Below are positions 11,201 to 22,500 of a stretch of DNA of 64,000 nt, one piece after another (the first letter of the stretch is position 1; the number at the start of each line of letters is the position of its first letter). The translations under genes were made by a program, and so were the position numbers. The notes under the pieces were generated by a model. It saw only the letters and a program-made list of their open reading frames with translations, ran no database searches and had not been told where the DNA came from. The stretch is taken from positions 10,920,688 through 10,984,687 of the forward strand of contig NC_064048.1 in the NCBI RefSeq assembly GCF_932526225.1. Direction: 5' to 3'. This DNA is from Nematostella vectensis (Eukaryota; Cnidaria; Anthozoa; Actiniaria; Edwardsiidae).

Positions 11201-12485
11201 CGGGGTTAATTTTCCATACGTTTGATTGTCAGGAAAAGCTTTGGATTACTCGAGTTTTCCTTCTCAGTAAACGCCGGGAAAACGCGATGGATTTTTCCAA
11301 ATTTTCTTGCAATGGAATTTGCGAGGAAAATGCCTGGAATGTCTCAGATTAACGGAGCCTGAAAATGTGAGATTATCTGATGTGGAAAATGCGAGGAAAA
11401 CGCCATGGAAAATCTCCAGTTTTACAAAGACGGGAAAATCCAAAGAATATTCAAGATTATCGCGGATTTTCTATACGTTTTCTCACATAATAATGGAAAA
11501 CACGGACTTTTTTTGCCGTGTATGCTATGCCATTTTTATATTTTTATTTGTCGCTTAAAGAGATTGTCCAGAATATATTTTCCATATCAAACAAATTATG
11601 AGATTGTTGATTTTTGCTGATATATGTCTATGCTATGCATTTTTATATTTTTATTTGTCGCTTAAAGAGATTGTCCAGGAATACATTTTCCAAATCAAAC
11701 AAATTAAGCATTTTAACTTGCATTATTGACCTTACTTTGGAAGTCTCATTTCAGGAAAATATCCAAGCTTACCAAGTCACGAGGAAACTGCAGAAAAGCT
11801 GACAAAATTCTTTTTCCGCTCCGACCACGGCCCTCGTAAACTTGTGAAGAGACAAGCATTGGCGACGTTTTTTGACATTATGTACATTCTCGACAGCTCA
11901 AGCTCTGTCAGTGACTGGGAATTCCAGCGAGCTGTTCAAGCGATACAAACAATGGTGGCAAAATCCAAACGAGATAACCGCCATGCCGTCATCACCATAG
12001 CAACTCGCGCCAAAACCTTCATGAATTTTAGCTCGCGAGCGGACGCTGTTCGAAAACTTCGCGGGATTTCTAGAAGTGGCGGGAAAACAAATACCCAGGA
12101 TGCTTTGGAGCTGGCTTTTCAAATGTTCACAACGTCCAAATATGGTTCTACGCCGGGAGGTCTGGCTCGAGTTCTGGTTGTGACGGACGGCAGGTCGAAT
12201 ATTGAAAAACATCGCACTGAGAGGAAGGCTTTCAAGTTGAAAGCGAATGGAATCGAGGTGTTCGTGATTGCAATCGGGGATTACTTAGAAGGGATGGACG
12301 AGCTGGCGAGAATGGCAAATACGAAATACGCGCACATGTACCGAGTGGAGGACGTAAAGGGACTGGCACGAGTCGTCAAGCTCATTCCCAGACTCCAAGA
12401 GAGAGAGGCGACGAATTACTATGGTGGAAGACCGCCGATAGAAGGAAACGCTGCATCGAACGCAAAGTTACAACGTCATCAGTAA
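8245..12485 (+). CDS. Secreted von Willebrand factor A-domain protein, two exons
   Basis: Predicted extracellular protein that binds a ligand through a metal-ion-dependent adhesion site (MIDAS). Exon 1 (8245-8353) encodes a signal peptide with hydrophobic core LGISLLFVLC and a likely cleavage after GVYG. Exon 2 (11755-12485) follows an AG acceptor in matching phase 1, giving 279 residues. After a short charged propeptide-like stretch there is a dibasic KR at 68-69, then one vWA domain (about residues 75-255). MIDAS residues are present: D83-x-S85-x-S87, Thr148 in GGKTNT, and D181 in VVTDGRS. The family includes matrilins and collagen-associated vWA proteins; a single short domain with no EGF, collagen or thrombospondin modules is minimal for it. 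The direct joining of the two exons is inferred from phase and composition; an extra small exon inside the 3.4-kb intron cannot be excluded. Confidence 0.85.
8354..9005. other. vWA intron, left part
   Basis: Starts with a good donor (CAG|GTGAGAG at 8351-8360). AT-rich, no gene or clear repeat seen. Confidence 0.5.
9006..9500. repeat. Degenerate minisatellite, TCTCTCGGTGAAGTCGG type
   Basis: Roughly 20-bp units of the form ATCTCTCGGTGARGTCGG repeat through the stretch, with a larger period of about 123 bp visible between 9,192 and 9,315. The minus strand is open for 86 codons only because the units lack stops there; the product is a low-complexity run of TER/HRE/PRD repeats without known homologues. 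Confidence 0.85.
9734..11631. repeat. GGAAAA/TTTTCC-rich tandem repeat field bracketed by a 20-bp direct repeat
   Basis: Between 9,760 and 10,230 the sequence is an irregular array of CGCGTTTTCC and GGAAAATGCG words on both strands. From about 10,556 to 11,336 it becomes five units of 149-155 bp; the anchor GACCAAACGG recurs at 10571, 10724, 10879, 11032 and 11181. The same 20-base word TTTTGCTGATATATGTCTAT stands at 9734-9753 and 11612-11631, enclosing the field. The stretch 10,325-10,555 inside it is plain AT-rich DNA. The whole field lies in the vWA intron. Confidence 0.8.
11517..11706. repeat. Imperfect tandem duplication of about 80 bp
   Basis: The segment with TTTTTATATTTTTATTTGTC and AGAGATTGTCCAG at about 11,530-11,598 recurs at about 11,638-11,706 with an offset near 110 bases. 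It lies just before the vWA exon 2 acceptor and has no coding capacity of note. Confidence 0.75.
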
Positions 12486-12668
12486 AAGAAAAGGGCAAGC
12501 GAGTACACAGGGAGGGGGGGAGGGGCACTGTGTGCGCGGGAACCCCTTGGCGCCAATAAGCGGATTATTTCTTCTTTTAGATGACCCCCCCCCCCCCCCC
12601 CGAATCGTTGGTACGCGCCAACAGTGCAACGCGGTCACAGTGTAGTACTTTTTACAAGAACCTTTTTT

Positions 12669-12674
12669 AATAAA
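12669..12674 (+). promoter_or_regulatory. Polyadenylation signal AATAAA for the vWA gene
   Basis: Canonical hexamer 184 bases after the vWA stop codon on the same strand. The 3' UTR between them contains G-rich and C-rich homopolymer runs (12,514-12,528 and about 12,584-12,601). Confidence 0.5.
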
Positions 12675-13176
12675 AATGGCCAAGTTCAAATAGCATAACT
12701 AGAAAGACTACAGAGGAGCTGTAGAAAAAAAAAAACTAGATTGTCTGCGTAGGCGTCGTAAGCTATGAATTTCAAACGCAAGGTTGATAATGTGCGCTGT
12801 ACGATATTGTATGCTCGTGAACATTCTTTTCAAGCTGATGTTGATTTTTAGCAAGGCTCGAATAGCAGGGACAAACCATTTCTTTCTTACAGAGATGCGT
12901 TGTAGAATGCAGAATCAAATCGTATTGATGACAGAAATTAAAATATTATAGCTTTTTATCATTTGTGTAATATTCTTTTTAATGTATGGACCCCCTATCG
13001 GCCCCCGAGATTTCAATGTGCTCCAAGTTTTCAGCTTATGCTCGCATGCCGCCGCAAATGGTTTGGCCGTGACTTGATTCATTTTCGACTTGCTTGCTGC
13101 TCGATATTTATTTAAAAAATTAAAAATGTTCGGTCTCGCATGAGAAAAAAAAAATCCGCGGTGCTCATTCATGCAC

Positions 13177-13330
13177 ACAAGTAGGGCCCCCGAATGGTCT
13201 TTTGTGAACACTTTCGAGCTTGCGAGCATTATTTTTAGGCGGAAATGAGAAGGCGAGCACGGCGGGAAAAAATTGCGCGAGCATGCGAGCACATCGAAAT
13301 TTCGGGGGAACATTCGGGGGCCCTACAAGT
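13177..13330. mobile_element. Small MITE-like element with 6-bp target duplication
   Basis: Terminal inverted repeats AGGGCCCCCGAATG (13183-13196) and CATTCGGGGGCCCT (13311-13324) are perfect over 14 bp and are flanked on both sides by the direct repeat ACAAGT (13177-13182 and 13325-13330). The 142-bp element has no coding capacity. Structure and size fit a non-autonomous DNA transposon; the superfamily is not clear, because a 6-bp duplication is not the usual 8 bp of hAT. Confidence 0.8.
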
Positions 13331-13542
13331 GTTCGCCAAGGGCCTGTACTGAATTAGGATTAGAGAATGGCCGCTCATTAGAAATATAAAATACGCAGTG
13401 TTTGAGTGACAATATTGAAGAAAATGCGATTTGATTTAAGCCTTGAACTAAACTGACAAAAGGCCCCACACCCTCGATGAAATTGCATTCTACTTCTTGG
13501 GGTGGAGAATGTACATGCAGGGGCGCTATGATTTACACCAAG

Positions 13543-15720
13543 TTCACTTTAGCGAGTAAATTTCAGGAAGTACACTTTAGCGAATACACTTTATCAAGTT
13601 AACTAAATTTTAGCGAGTATACTTTAACGAGCACACTTTAACGAGTACATTTCAGCGAGTACACTTTAGCGAGTACACTTTAGTGAGTATACTTTAGCGA
13701 GTACACTTCAGCATGTACACTTTAGCGAGTATACTTTAGCGAGTTCACTTAAGCGTGTATACTTTAGCGAGTACACTTATCAAGTTAACTTAAGCAAAAA
13801 TACTTAAGCGATTGCACTTTAGTGAGTCCACTTTTGCGAATACACTTTAGCGAGTACACTTTAGCGAGTCCACTTTAGCGAGTACACTGTAGCGAGTACC
13901 CTTTAGCGAGTACACTTTAGCGAGTACACCTTAGCAAGTACACTTCAGCGAGTACACTTTAGCGAGTCCACTTTAGCGAGTACACTTTAGCGAGTACACT
14001 GTAGCGAGTACACTATAGCGAGTACCCTTTAGCGAGTACACTTTAGCGAGTACACTTTAGCGAGTACACTGTAGCGAGTACACTATAGCGAGTACCCTTT
14101 AGCGAGTACACTGTAGCGAGTACACTATAGCGAGTACCCTTTAGCGAGTACACTTTAGCGAGTACCCTTTAGCGAGTACACTATAGCGAGTACCCTTTAG
14201 CGAGTACACTTTAGCGAGTACCCTTTAGCGAGTACACTATAGCGAGTACCCTTTAGCGAGTACACTTTAGCGAGTACCCTTTAGCGAGTACACTATAGCG
14301 AGTACCCTTTAGCGAGTACACTTTAGCGAGTACCCTTTAGCGAGTACACTGTAGCGAGTACACTATAGCGAGTACCCTTTAGCGAGTACACTTTAGCGAG
14401 TACACTATAGCGAGTACCCTTTAGCGAGTACACTTTAGCGAGTACCCTTTAGCGAGTACACTGTAGCGAGTACACTATAGCGAGTACACTTTAGCGAGTA
14501 CCCTTTAGCGAGTACACTATAGCGAGTACACTTTAGCGAGTACACTGTAGCGAGTACACTTTAGCGAGTACACTATAGCGAGTACCCTTTAGCGAGTACA
14601 CTTTAGCGAGTACCCTTTAGCGAGTACACTGTAGCGAGTACACTATAGCGAGTACACTTTAGCGAGTACCCTTTAGCGAGTACACTATAGCGAGTACACT
14701 TTAGCGAGTACACTGTAGCGAGTACACTTTAGCGAGTACACTTTAGCGAGTACCCTTTAGCGAGTACACTTTAGCGAGTACACTTTAGCGAGTACCCTTT
14801 AGCGAGTACACTGTAGCGAGTACACTATAGCGAGTACACTTTAGCGAGTACCCTTTAGCGAGTACACTATAGCGAGTACACTTTAGCGAGTACACTGTAG
14901 CGAGTACACTTTAGCGAGTACACTATAGCGAGTACCCTTTAGCGAGTACACTTTAGCGAGTACCCTTTAGCGAGTACACTGTAGCGAGTACACTATAGCG
15001 AGTACACTTTAGCGAGTACCCTTTAGCGAGTACACTATAGCGAGTACACTTTAGCGAGTACACTGTAGCGAGTACACTTTAGCGAGTACACTTTAGCGAG
15101 TACACTATAGCGAGTACCCTTTAGCGAGTACACTTTAGCGAGTACCCTTTAGCGAGTACACTGTAGCGAGTACACTATAGCGAGTACACTTTAGCGAGTA
15201 CCCTTTAGCGAGTACACTATAGCGAGTACACTTTAGCGAGTACACTGTAGCGAGTACACTTTAGCGAGTACACTATAGCGAGTACCCTTTAGCGAGTACA
15301 CTTTAGCGAGTACCCTTTAGCGAGTACACTGTAGCGAGTACACTATAGCGAGTACACTTTAGCGAGTACCCTTTAGCGAGTACACTATAGCGAGTACACT
15401 TTAGCGAGTACACTGTAGCGAGTACACTTTAGCGAGTACACTTTAGCGAGTACCCTTTAGCGAGTACACTGTAGCGAGTACACTATAGCGAGTACACTTT
15501 AGCGAGTACCCTTTAGCGAGTACACTATAGCGAGTACACTTTAGCGAGTACACTGTAGCGAGTACACTTTAGCAAGTACACTGTAGCGAGTACACTATAG
15601 CGAGTACACTTTAGCGAGTACCCTTTAGCGAGTACACTATAGCGAGTACACTTTAGCGAGTACACTTTAGCGAGTACACTATAGCGAGTACACTTTAGCG
15701 AGTACACTTTAGCGAGTACA
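13543..15720. repeat. 14-bp minisatellite, about 155 units
   Basis: The unit is TTAGCGAGTACACT with frequent variants GTAGCGAGTACACT, ATAGCGAGTACACT and a CCCT ending. The left end, to about 13,850, is degenerate; the rest is highly regular. Variants are arranged in higher-order repeats: the GT-to-AT variant pair recurs at 14463, 14631 and 14813, which are spacings of 168 and 182 bases (12 and 13 units). The minus strand has an open frame with a 14-residue period that is a by-product of the unit. Confidence 0.97.
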
Positions 15721-15722
15721 TG

Positions 15723-16885
15723 TACAGATTACTATGAGGGTAACCTTTTAAAAATAATCATCTTGCGCTATTAAATTATTTGTTATTTGTTGCGCAAGTC
15801 TGATAACATAGAAAACTCTGTCAATTTCTTCGTTCATAAGGTACTTGCACCTGTAAAAAATGATGGCGCGCAATTAAAAAAATACTACTCAACTGGTTTT
15901 GGATAACCATCTATTTTTCATCTATGCTATTCACTTTTCTTTACATCAAAAAGTTCTCTCGCTAAAAGCGAGTCAAAACTCGCAGTTTTTGTGGATGTGA
16001 ATCATTAATAGCTTTGCACATTTTTCAACACTTAGATAAGGTCATGCTTGTTCAACATCAAAATGTAAGTTTACTTAGTATTTAAGCGAAAAAGGTCGAA
16101 TGTGGACCCAGTTATACATCCATAAGTGCTCAAAGCCCTCACGTTGTCCCCACACCACCGGGACCATGGGGGTTGTTTTCTTTCCCTATTCCCTCCCCCT
16201 CACGTTTTTCGTGTCTAATGGTGTATTACTGATGGTCCGTTCCGGTTTCATCATCGTGTAAGCTAAGTAGCTCATCACGCGATTTGGTTGTTATTCGACG
16301 CAAGCCACCAAGCAATCCGACGAATAACATCACAACCGATACAAATTCTCAAAAGTAGGTAAGTTAAAAAGGTTTTTTAGTCGCTTAACAATAGGATTTT
16401 TGAGCAGGCTTGCGTAGCCCCATGTTCCTGAAGTAGAGATTTCAATTTCGCAAAAGTAAAACATGTATATTGTAGTTTCGCAACGTAAAACTTAAATTGT
16501 TTTCTTGGCGTCAGGAGAGTTGAAGTAATAACAGATCACAGGCATTCCATACGACAAGATAAGAACTGAAACAATAAGTAGAGTAAAATCTATTACTCCT
16601 TGAATAGTCCTCAGGTATAGAATCGCAGATTATTTAATTTGGTTTAAACTAACAAAGCGATAATTCTTAACTTGATATCTGTCGAAGATTATTTGAATAC
16701 TTTATTATTTATTTCGTTAAAATATTGTTGATATTTACCCTTCTCTAAACATGTCATGTTTTTTTTATTTATTATCATTTTGGTGGAGTCATTATTTGGT
16801 TGTTAAGCAGGCTGGAGTGAAGTAGATTCCTTAGGATATTTTCATTATCATTACTTCCATGGGTGAATAAGTTTGAATAACAAAT
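15723..16885. other. Intergenic spacer
   Basis: AT-rich, no splice-supported exon, no repeat array and no RNA gene seen on either strand. Confidence 0.5.
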
Positions 16886-18007
16886 GATAGCGTGTCACTC
16901 TAAGACTTGTAGAGGTTTGATTGGCAGTTGTTGATAGCGTGTCACGCTAGACGTGAAGAGGTTTGATTGGCAGTTGTTGATAGCGTGTCACGCTAGACGT
17001 GAAGGGGTTTGATTGGCAGTTGTTGATAGCGTGTCACGCTAGACGTGAAGAGGTTTATTGGCAGTTGATAGCGTGTCACGCTAGACGTGAAGGGGTTTGA
17101 TTGGCAGTTGTTGATAGCGTGTCACGCTAGACGTGAAGAGGTTTGATTGGCAGTTGATAGCGTGTCACGCTAGACGTGAAGAGGTTTAATTGGCAGTTGT
17201 TGATAGCGTGTCACACTAGACGTGAAGAGGTTTAATTGGCAGTTGTTGATAGCGTGTCACGCTAGACGTGAAGGGGTTTGATTGGCAGTTGTTGATAGCG
17301 TGTCACGCTAGACGTGAAGAGGTTTGATTGGCAGTTGTTGATAGCGTGTCACGCTAGACGTAAAGGGGTTTGATTGGCAGTTGTTGATAGCGTGTCACGC
17401 TAGACGTGAAGAGGTTTATTGGCAGTTGATAGCGTGTCACGCTAGACGTGAAGGGGTTTGATTGGCAGTTGTTGATAGCGTGTCACGCTAGACGTGAAGA
17501 GGTTTGATTGGCAGTTGTTGATAGCGTGTCACGCTAGACGTGAAGAGGTTTGATTGGCAGTTGTTGATAGCGTGTCAAGCTAGACGTGAAGAGGTTTAAT
17601 TGGCAGTTGATAGCGTGTCACGCTAGACGTGAAGAGGTTTGATATGTGTGTCACGCTGAGATTTAGAGCATCATGCTATGACGTGAAGAAGTTTGAAGAA
17701 CAAATGATTGTTATGTCACGCTAGATGTGAAGAGGTTTGATTGACAGTGGATAACGTGTCACGCTGAAACTAATGCCTAGTGCACACTAGCAACATAACA
17801 ACATAACGACATGGGCGCGCACACTAAGTTAAGCCCGACATAACGACATGGACATAAATGACATAAATTTTTCTCTTAAGTCGTTATGTCCATGTCGTTA
17901 TGTCGAAGAAAAGAATTCGCGCGCCCAAGTCGTTATGTCGATATGTCGCTAGTGTGCACTAGGCATAAGTGAATCATGCTATGATGTAAGGAAGTTTGAT
18001 TGACGGT
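16886..18007. repeat. 46-bp minisatellite with embedded dyad
   Basis: Units of 46 bp begin GATAGCGTGTCACGCTAGAC and continue GTGAAGAGGTTTGATTGG. About 19 units run from 16,886 to about 17,760, with some shortened units lacking GTT. Each unit holds the near-perfect palindrome AGCGTG-T-CACGCT. Past 17,640 the units diverge (TCACGCTGAGATTTAGAGCA), and one of these older units is split by the element at 17,774-17,965. Confidence 0.93.
17771..17968. mobile_element. Palindromic MITE (PIF/Harbinger-like) in a minisatellite unit
   Basis: Terminal inverted repeats start TGCCTAGTGCACACTAGC (17774) and end GCTAGTGTGCACTAGGCA (17965). The arms continue inwards with the complementary words CATAACGACATGG and CCATGTCGTTATG, so most of the 192 bp can fold back. 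Flanking TAA trinucleotides (17771-17773, 17966-17968) fit the 3-bp target duplication of PIF/Harbinger elements. It encodes no protein. Confidence 0.85.
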
Positions 18008-19377
18008 ACTCAATCTACAGTTTAAGATCGGACTAATTGCAACACAAGGTTTTTCAACGTTTTTGTATTAATTAGGTCCCCTTTACATACTAAAAGCCAA
18101 AAAAAAAATCGGAGCACGCAAACACCCAGAAAACCACATCGAATTTATTTCCCCGTACAAGGCTTGTATAAAAAACCACAGGGTTCCCAAATCATGAAAA
18201 TCAATAAAAGAAATTAATAATCAAATTTATATCACTATAAATGATAAGAAATATATATTTCTACAAGATCTGGACAGAAACCAACGTTATCTGATATAGC
18301 TTATCTGTTTTGGGCAAAATTCACAGTGTTCTAGCTTAGCTATGGGTATTTGTTTGAGAGGTAAGTTTCTATGCTTGGTATATTTTATGTATAGAACTCA
18401 GGTTTGGATATTTTTTTTTGGGGGAGGGGCTAATTTGAGAAAAAGTCCTTATCGCAAATGCTTATTTTAGCATATTATGCCCTTCTTTTTACCCCTCTTG
18501 TACCAGGTTTGATTACTAGGCCTTGGAGATTCAAGGAGTATGATTGTGCAGTCATAGATATCATACTGTATGGAAAATAAATATTTATATTTGGTGATAC
18601 TTCAGGCCCATTTTTTTCTCAGTGCCTATTGCACAGAGTTTGTTTGTTGTCTTTTTTATAAAAATGGAATAAAATTGATTTGATTTAATATGCAAAACTG
18701 AGAGTTGAAGCTCCCTTATAGAAAGATTTTGTATGCTTGGGCTATAGAATTTAGGTTTGGTTATTTTTTTTTGGAGGTAAGTTTCTAAGCTTGGTATATT
18801 TTATGTATAGAACTCAGGTTTGAGCAGGATATTTTGCTATTTTGGTCACTTTTTTGCGATGCGACGTCTCGCTAAAAAAACAAATTCAAGTTTCAAACTC
18901 CGCGCAGCCATTATGAATATTTGCATTATAAGTAGGTAAATCGATATTACCAAAAATGGTAATGTGCTGCATTGCTGATATTTAACTGAATTGACCTGGA
19001 TTGCGTTTTATGGTTTGCAGTCTTCTAGTACTTACTGGCATCCTAAGAAGGGTACAAAATTAAGTTATCCCCCCCCCCCCCTTGCTTGGCATATTAAACA
19101 ATATTGTTTTGAGAACTGTCGTCTTTTTAGCTCGGTCGGTCAATCCCTTAAAAGGACATTACATTCCAATAGCTCTTATTGGCTTTATGTCACCCCAGAA
19201 TTGTGCATGTCTGTCAACGTTATTAACGTGCAGGAATTCGTTTTTTCTATGTTCTATTTTGAAGGCCGCCATTTTGAAAATAGACCCAGGACCCCACTTG
19301 TCTAGGATATCAGAGGTTTCCCGCGCTAGATAGCCTACTTGTAGGCTTTGATAGTTTTTCCGGCACGAAAACCCCAC
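18008..19377. other. Intergenic spacer with short dispersed repeats
   Basis: A 48-base segment containing GCTTGGTATATTTTATGTAT occurs at 18,360-18,407 and again at 18,776-18,823, with a third diverged copy near 18,730. There is a C-run near 19,071. A GCCGCCATTTTG word, similar to a YY1 site, lies at about 19,264-19,275. No gene was recognised; the minus-strand open frame 19,159-19,521 overlaps the palindrome below and has no splice support. Confidence 0.4.
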
Positions 19378-19409
19378 GGCCGCCATCTTGGATATCCAAG
19401 ATGGCGGCC
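19378..19409. promoter_or_regulatory. Perfect 32-bp palindrome made of two YY1-like sites
   Basis: Left arm 19378-19393 is the exact reverse complement of right arm 19394-19409. Each arm contains GCCGCCATCTTG, matching the YY1 consensus (AAGATGGCGGC read from the other strand). It lies 160 bases upstream of the start codon at 19569, which itself sits in a CATGGCGG context. A core-promoter role is inference from position and motif. Confidence 0.6.
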
Positions 19410-19568
19410 ATGGTATGCGAACTTCCTGTTTTCGGGGTTTTCGTAGGCTACGCGCGAGAGTCCAAGACTCTTTGGCCATTAAAAAAACGACAGCCAATGA
19501 TTGGTGAGCAAAAAGCCCCAACGCGCGGGTGTTTACTGTATATCTTATTTGCTTAGATCAGCACCATC

Positions 19569-22500
19569 ATGGCGGAAGAGATCGAAATGGAGGTGATTGA
19601 GCAAGTTGTTGAGCAGGCCGTGGAGCAAGCCATCGAGGAGGCCGTCGAGGTTCAGGTCGAGGCCGCGGTAGAGGAAATGGTGGAGGCAGCCATAGAAGAC
19701 CAAGTCGAGGTACGTGAGCTAGTAAAGATAGGGGCTACCTGTTGTAAGTTGACAGCGCGCGCTCTAGATTAAGGCCGCGGTCGATAAAGCAAATCTAGTA
19801 AAGCTGGAGGCTACCTGTGATAGTGTTGTCCACAAGAAAAAAAAGCGAAGGGGAGGGTGAATTCGGATATTAGACATTAGACATTAGACATCAGACATTA
19901 GACATCAGGATATTAGAGGGAGTAAGGGTTCTGAGGCTGAAGGCAAATTATAACAGTCTGCTATATTTCATATACACTTTGTGTATATGTAATGGGTCAT
20001 CATTATAAGCGTCTTGATCATCTTATTGGTCGCATCACTCACTAAAATATTCCCCTTGTCCCACATGGACTAGAATGTGGTGGAGAATGCGGTAGAGGAA
20101 GTGGTGGAACAGGAAGTCGAGGAGGTCGTGGAACAGGAAGTGGAGCAGGGAATCGAGGCTGCTGTTGAAGAAGCTGCAGAAAACGGATTCTGGAGAAATA
20201 TCATCACTACAAACATCCTGCCAGGTATCAAGCAGGCTATGCCAGCCGCCATTTTTTATTCCAGGGAAACCATCTATTAGGAATTTAAGTTCTCACATCT
20301 AGAATTGTTTCATACCTCGAATAAAGTGTGTTGCTAAGAGTACTACAATTATGTGGGGTTTGAAGTTAACCTTATGTTTATTCCAATAAGTCGGTAAAAT
20401 TTTGTGACCGAAAAATAACGGTTTTACAAGGTATTAAGGTAATTAATAAGATACCAAGATAACTGTAATTTCAAAACGAGGGGTGGGTCCATATACAAAC
20501 TAGCTGTGCCACATTTCATAGATGCTTAATGTTTGAAAAATGTGTTGACTTTTGCAATGCGTCATTGTTGTGGTCGGTTCCTTAAGTCCTAAAGTCCCTG
20601 TTGTTTGTTATTGTGAAATGACAATAATACAATTCTTCTGTAATTTGCCTTTGTGTTTTCAGCCATCATAGCAGGCGTCGTGGCGGGAGTTTCATCGGGC
20701 TTGATCATGGATAACATTCACAAGGCTGAGGAAAGTGGTAATTGTGACGAAAAAACGAAAGGTAAGATTCCAATACAAAGTGACAAGGGCGGATCCAGGA
20801 GGAAGGGGTCAATCGGTGCCCCCTCCCCCATTAAAACAAATGTCCTGTACATGTTGTGTTATCAAAACAATATATACGCGCATATGTTGTTTTACAAGCG
20901 GATAATACTTTGTGTTGTTATTCTGTTGTTTTCATTAAATCGTAGTCTCTCAGGAACTCAATAACTTGACTCAATAATATTCACTATTTTAGTGGATGTT
21001 CTTGTTATCCTATCTATTCTATCTCCAATAAATGAAACGCGACCCCGTTAAAGATATTGCTACACCATAGTGCACAATTATTTTCCGTCTTCTTTGCTAT
21101 TCCGAATCTTCTAAAAGCAGCCCTGTTTCTTGATGGCTAAGAATCTGTAGTCCCTTACAGTACAGATAAATCGCTAAGACTTAATTGATTATCAAATCTT
21201 CTTTCCAGAGACTAACCTCAAAAGTTTTATTTAAAGTGTGGCGGATGGCCTGTAATATCACAAGTGGGTAATACTTTACCTTTGTTTTCTGCAGAGTCCA
21301 TGAAAGCTGCTTCCAAAGTATTGCAAGTTGTGAATAATATCACTGCCCGATGGAAGGAGCGACTCGAGCAATACGAGAAAACCAGTACAGGGCTTGGAAC
21401 ATTCCAGTACAAGGGGGAGGCAAAGGACGCCGGGAAGACGATCGGCGTACTCGTCACAAGAATGAAAACGGTATGCAGGGTTACAAGAATGAAAACGGTA
21501 TGCAGGGTTCGGGGGGGGGGGGGGGGAGGGGGGATGGTGACAATGGTAGAAGTGATAGGGGTAAGCATGGAATTTTCCTCATCGTTTTGTTTTCCACAGG
21601 AGCTGGAGGAGGCACAGAATATTGCAACACAAAGCACAGCGAATGATTCCTGGGACCAGAATATAGATACTTTCATGTGGCGGACAGCAAACGCTTGTGA
21701 GGACCTACTCGCTGTGTTCACTGTCAAACAGACCGGGGATCAGCTCCAGCACCTGGATTTCCCTCTCGATTCGGACGAGGCTGAGTTGAAACGCGTGCTG
21801 GATGAGCAAATGCCTGGATATAAAGAGATCATCAAAGCAGAGGTATGTTAATTGTTTAATTCGAAAATAAACATAAAATTATTACAATAGGATTGGGGTA
21901 TTAGAAGCAAACAGGGAGGGTTTTATCATTATGAAAATCATCCTCATTTTCAACACCCCTATCATTGTCTTTATCAACAATAACAAATCATCAATTATTA
22001 CAATTGTCAACACAATGTATCGTCATCATCATCAAATGTCATCTTCTTCTTGTACTGTACCATGACAAATCATCAATTATTACAATTGTCAACACAATGT
22101 ATCGTCATCATCATCAAATGTCATCTTCTTCTTGTACTGTACCATGACAAATCATCAATTATTACAATTGTCAACACAACGTATCGTCATCATCATCAAA
22201 TGTCATCTTCTTCTTGTACTGTACCATGACAAATCATCAATTATTACAATTGTCAACACAATGTATCGTCATCATCATCAAATGTCATCTTCTTCTTGTA
22301 CTGTACCATGACAAATCATCAATTATTACAATTGTCAACACAATGTATCGTCATCATCATCAAATGTCATCTTCTTCTTGTACTGTACCATGACAAATCA
22401 TCAATTATTACAATTGTCAACACAATGTATCGTCATCATCATCAAATGTCATCTTCTTCTTGTACTGTACCATGACAAATCATCAATTATTACAATTGTC

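Noticed and set aside
11898-12212. Minus-strand open frame within vWA exon 2.
   Set aside because: Shadow of the vWA coding exon on the other strand.
12898-13313. 132-codon minus-strand open frame.
   Set aside because: It runs across the small MITE at 13,183-13,324 and shows no domain or splice signals.
15525-15707. Minus-strand open frame with a 14-residue repeat (YSLKCTRYSVLAK).
   Set aside because: By-product of the 14-bp minisatellite.
19159-19521. Minus-strand open frame of 120 codons containing the YY1-like palindrome.
   Set aside because: No ATG-proximal signals, no splice support, and it overlaps the likely promoter of the plus-strand gene.
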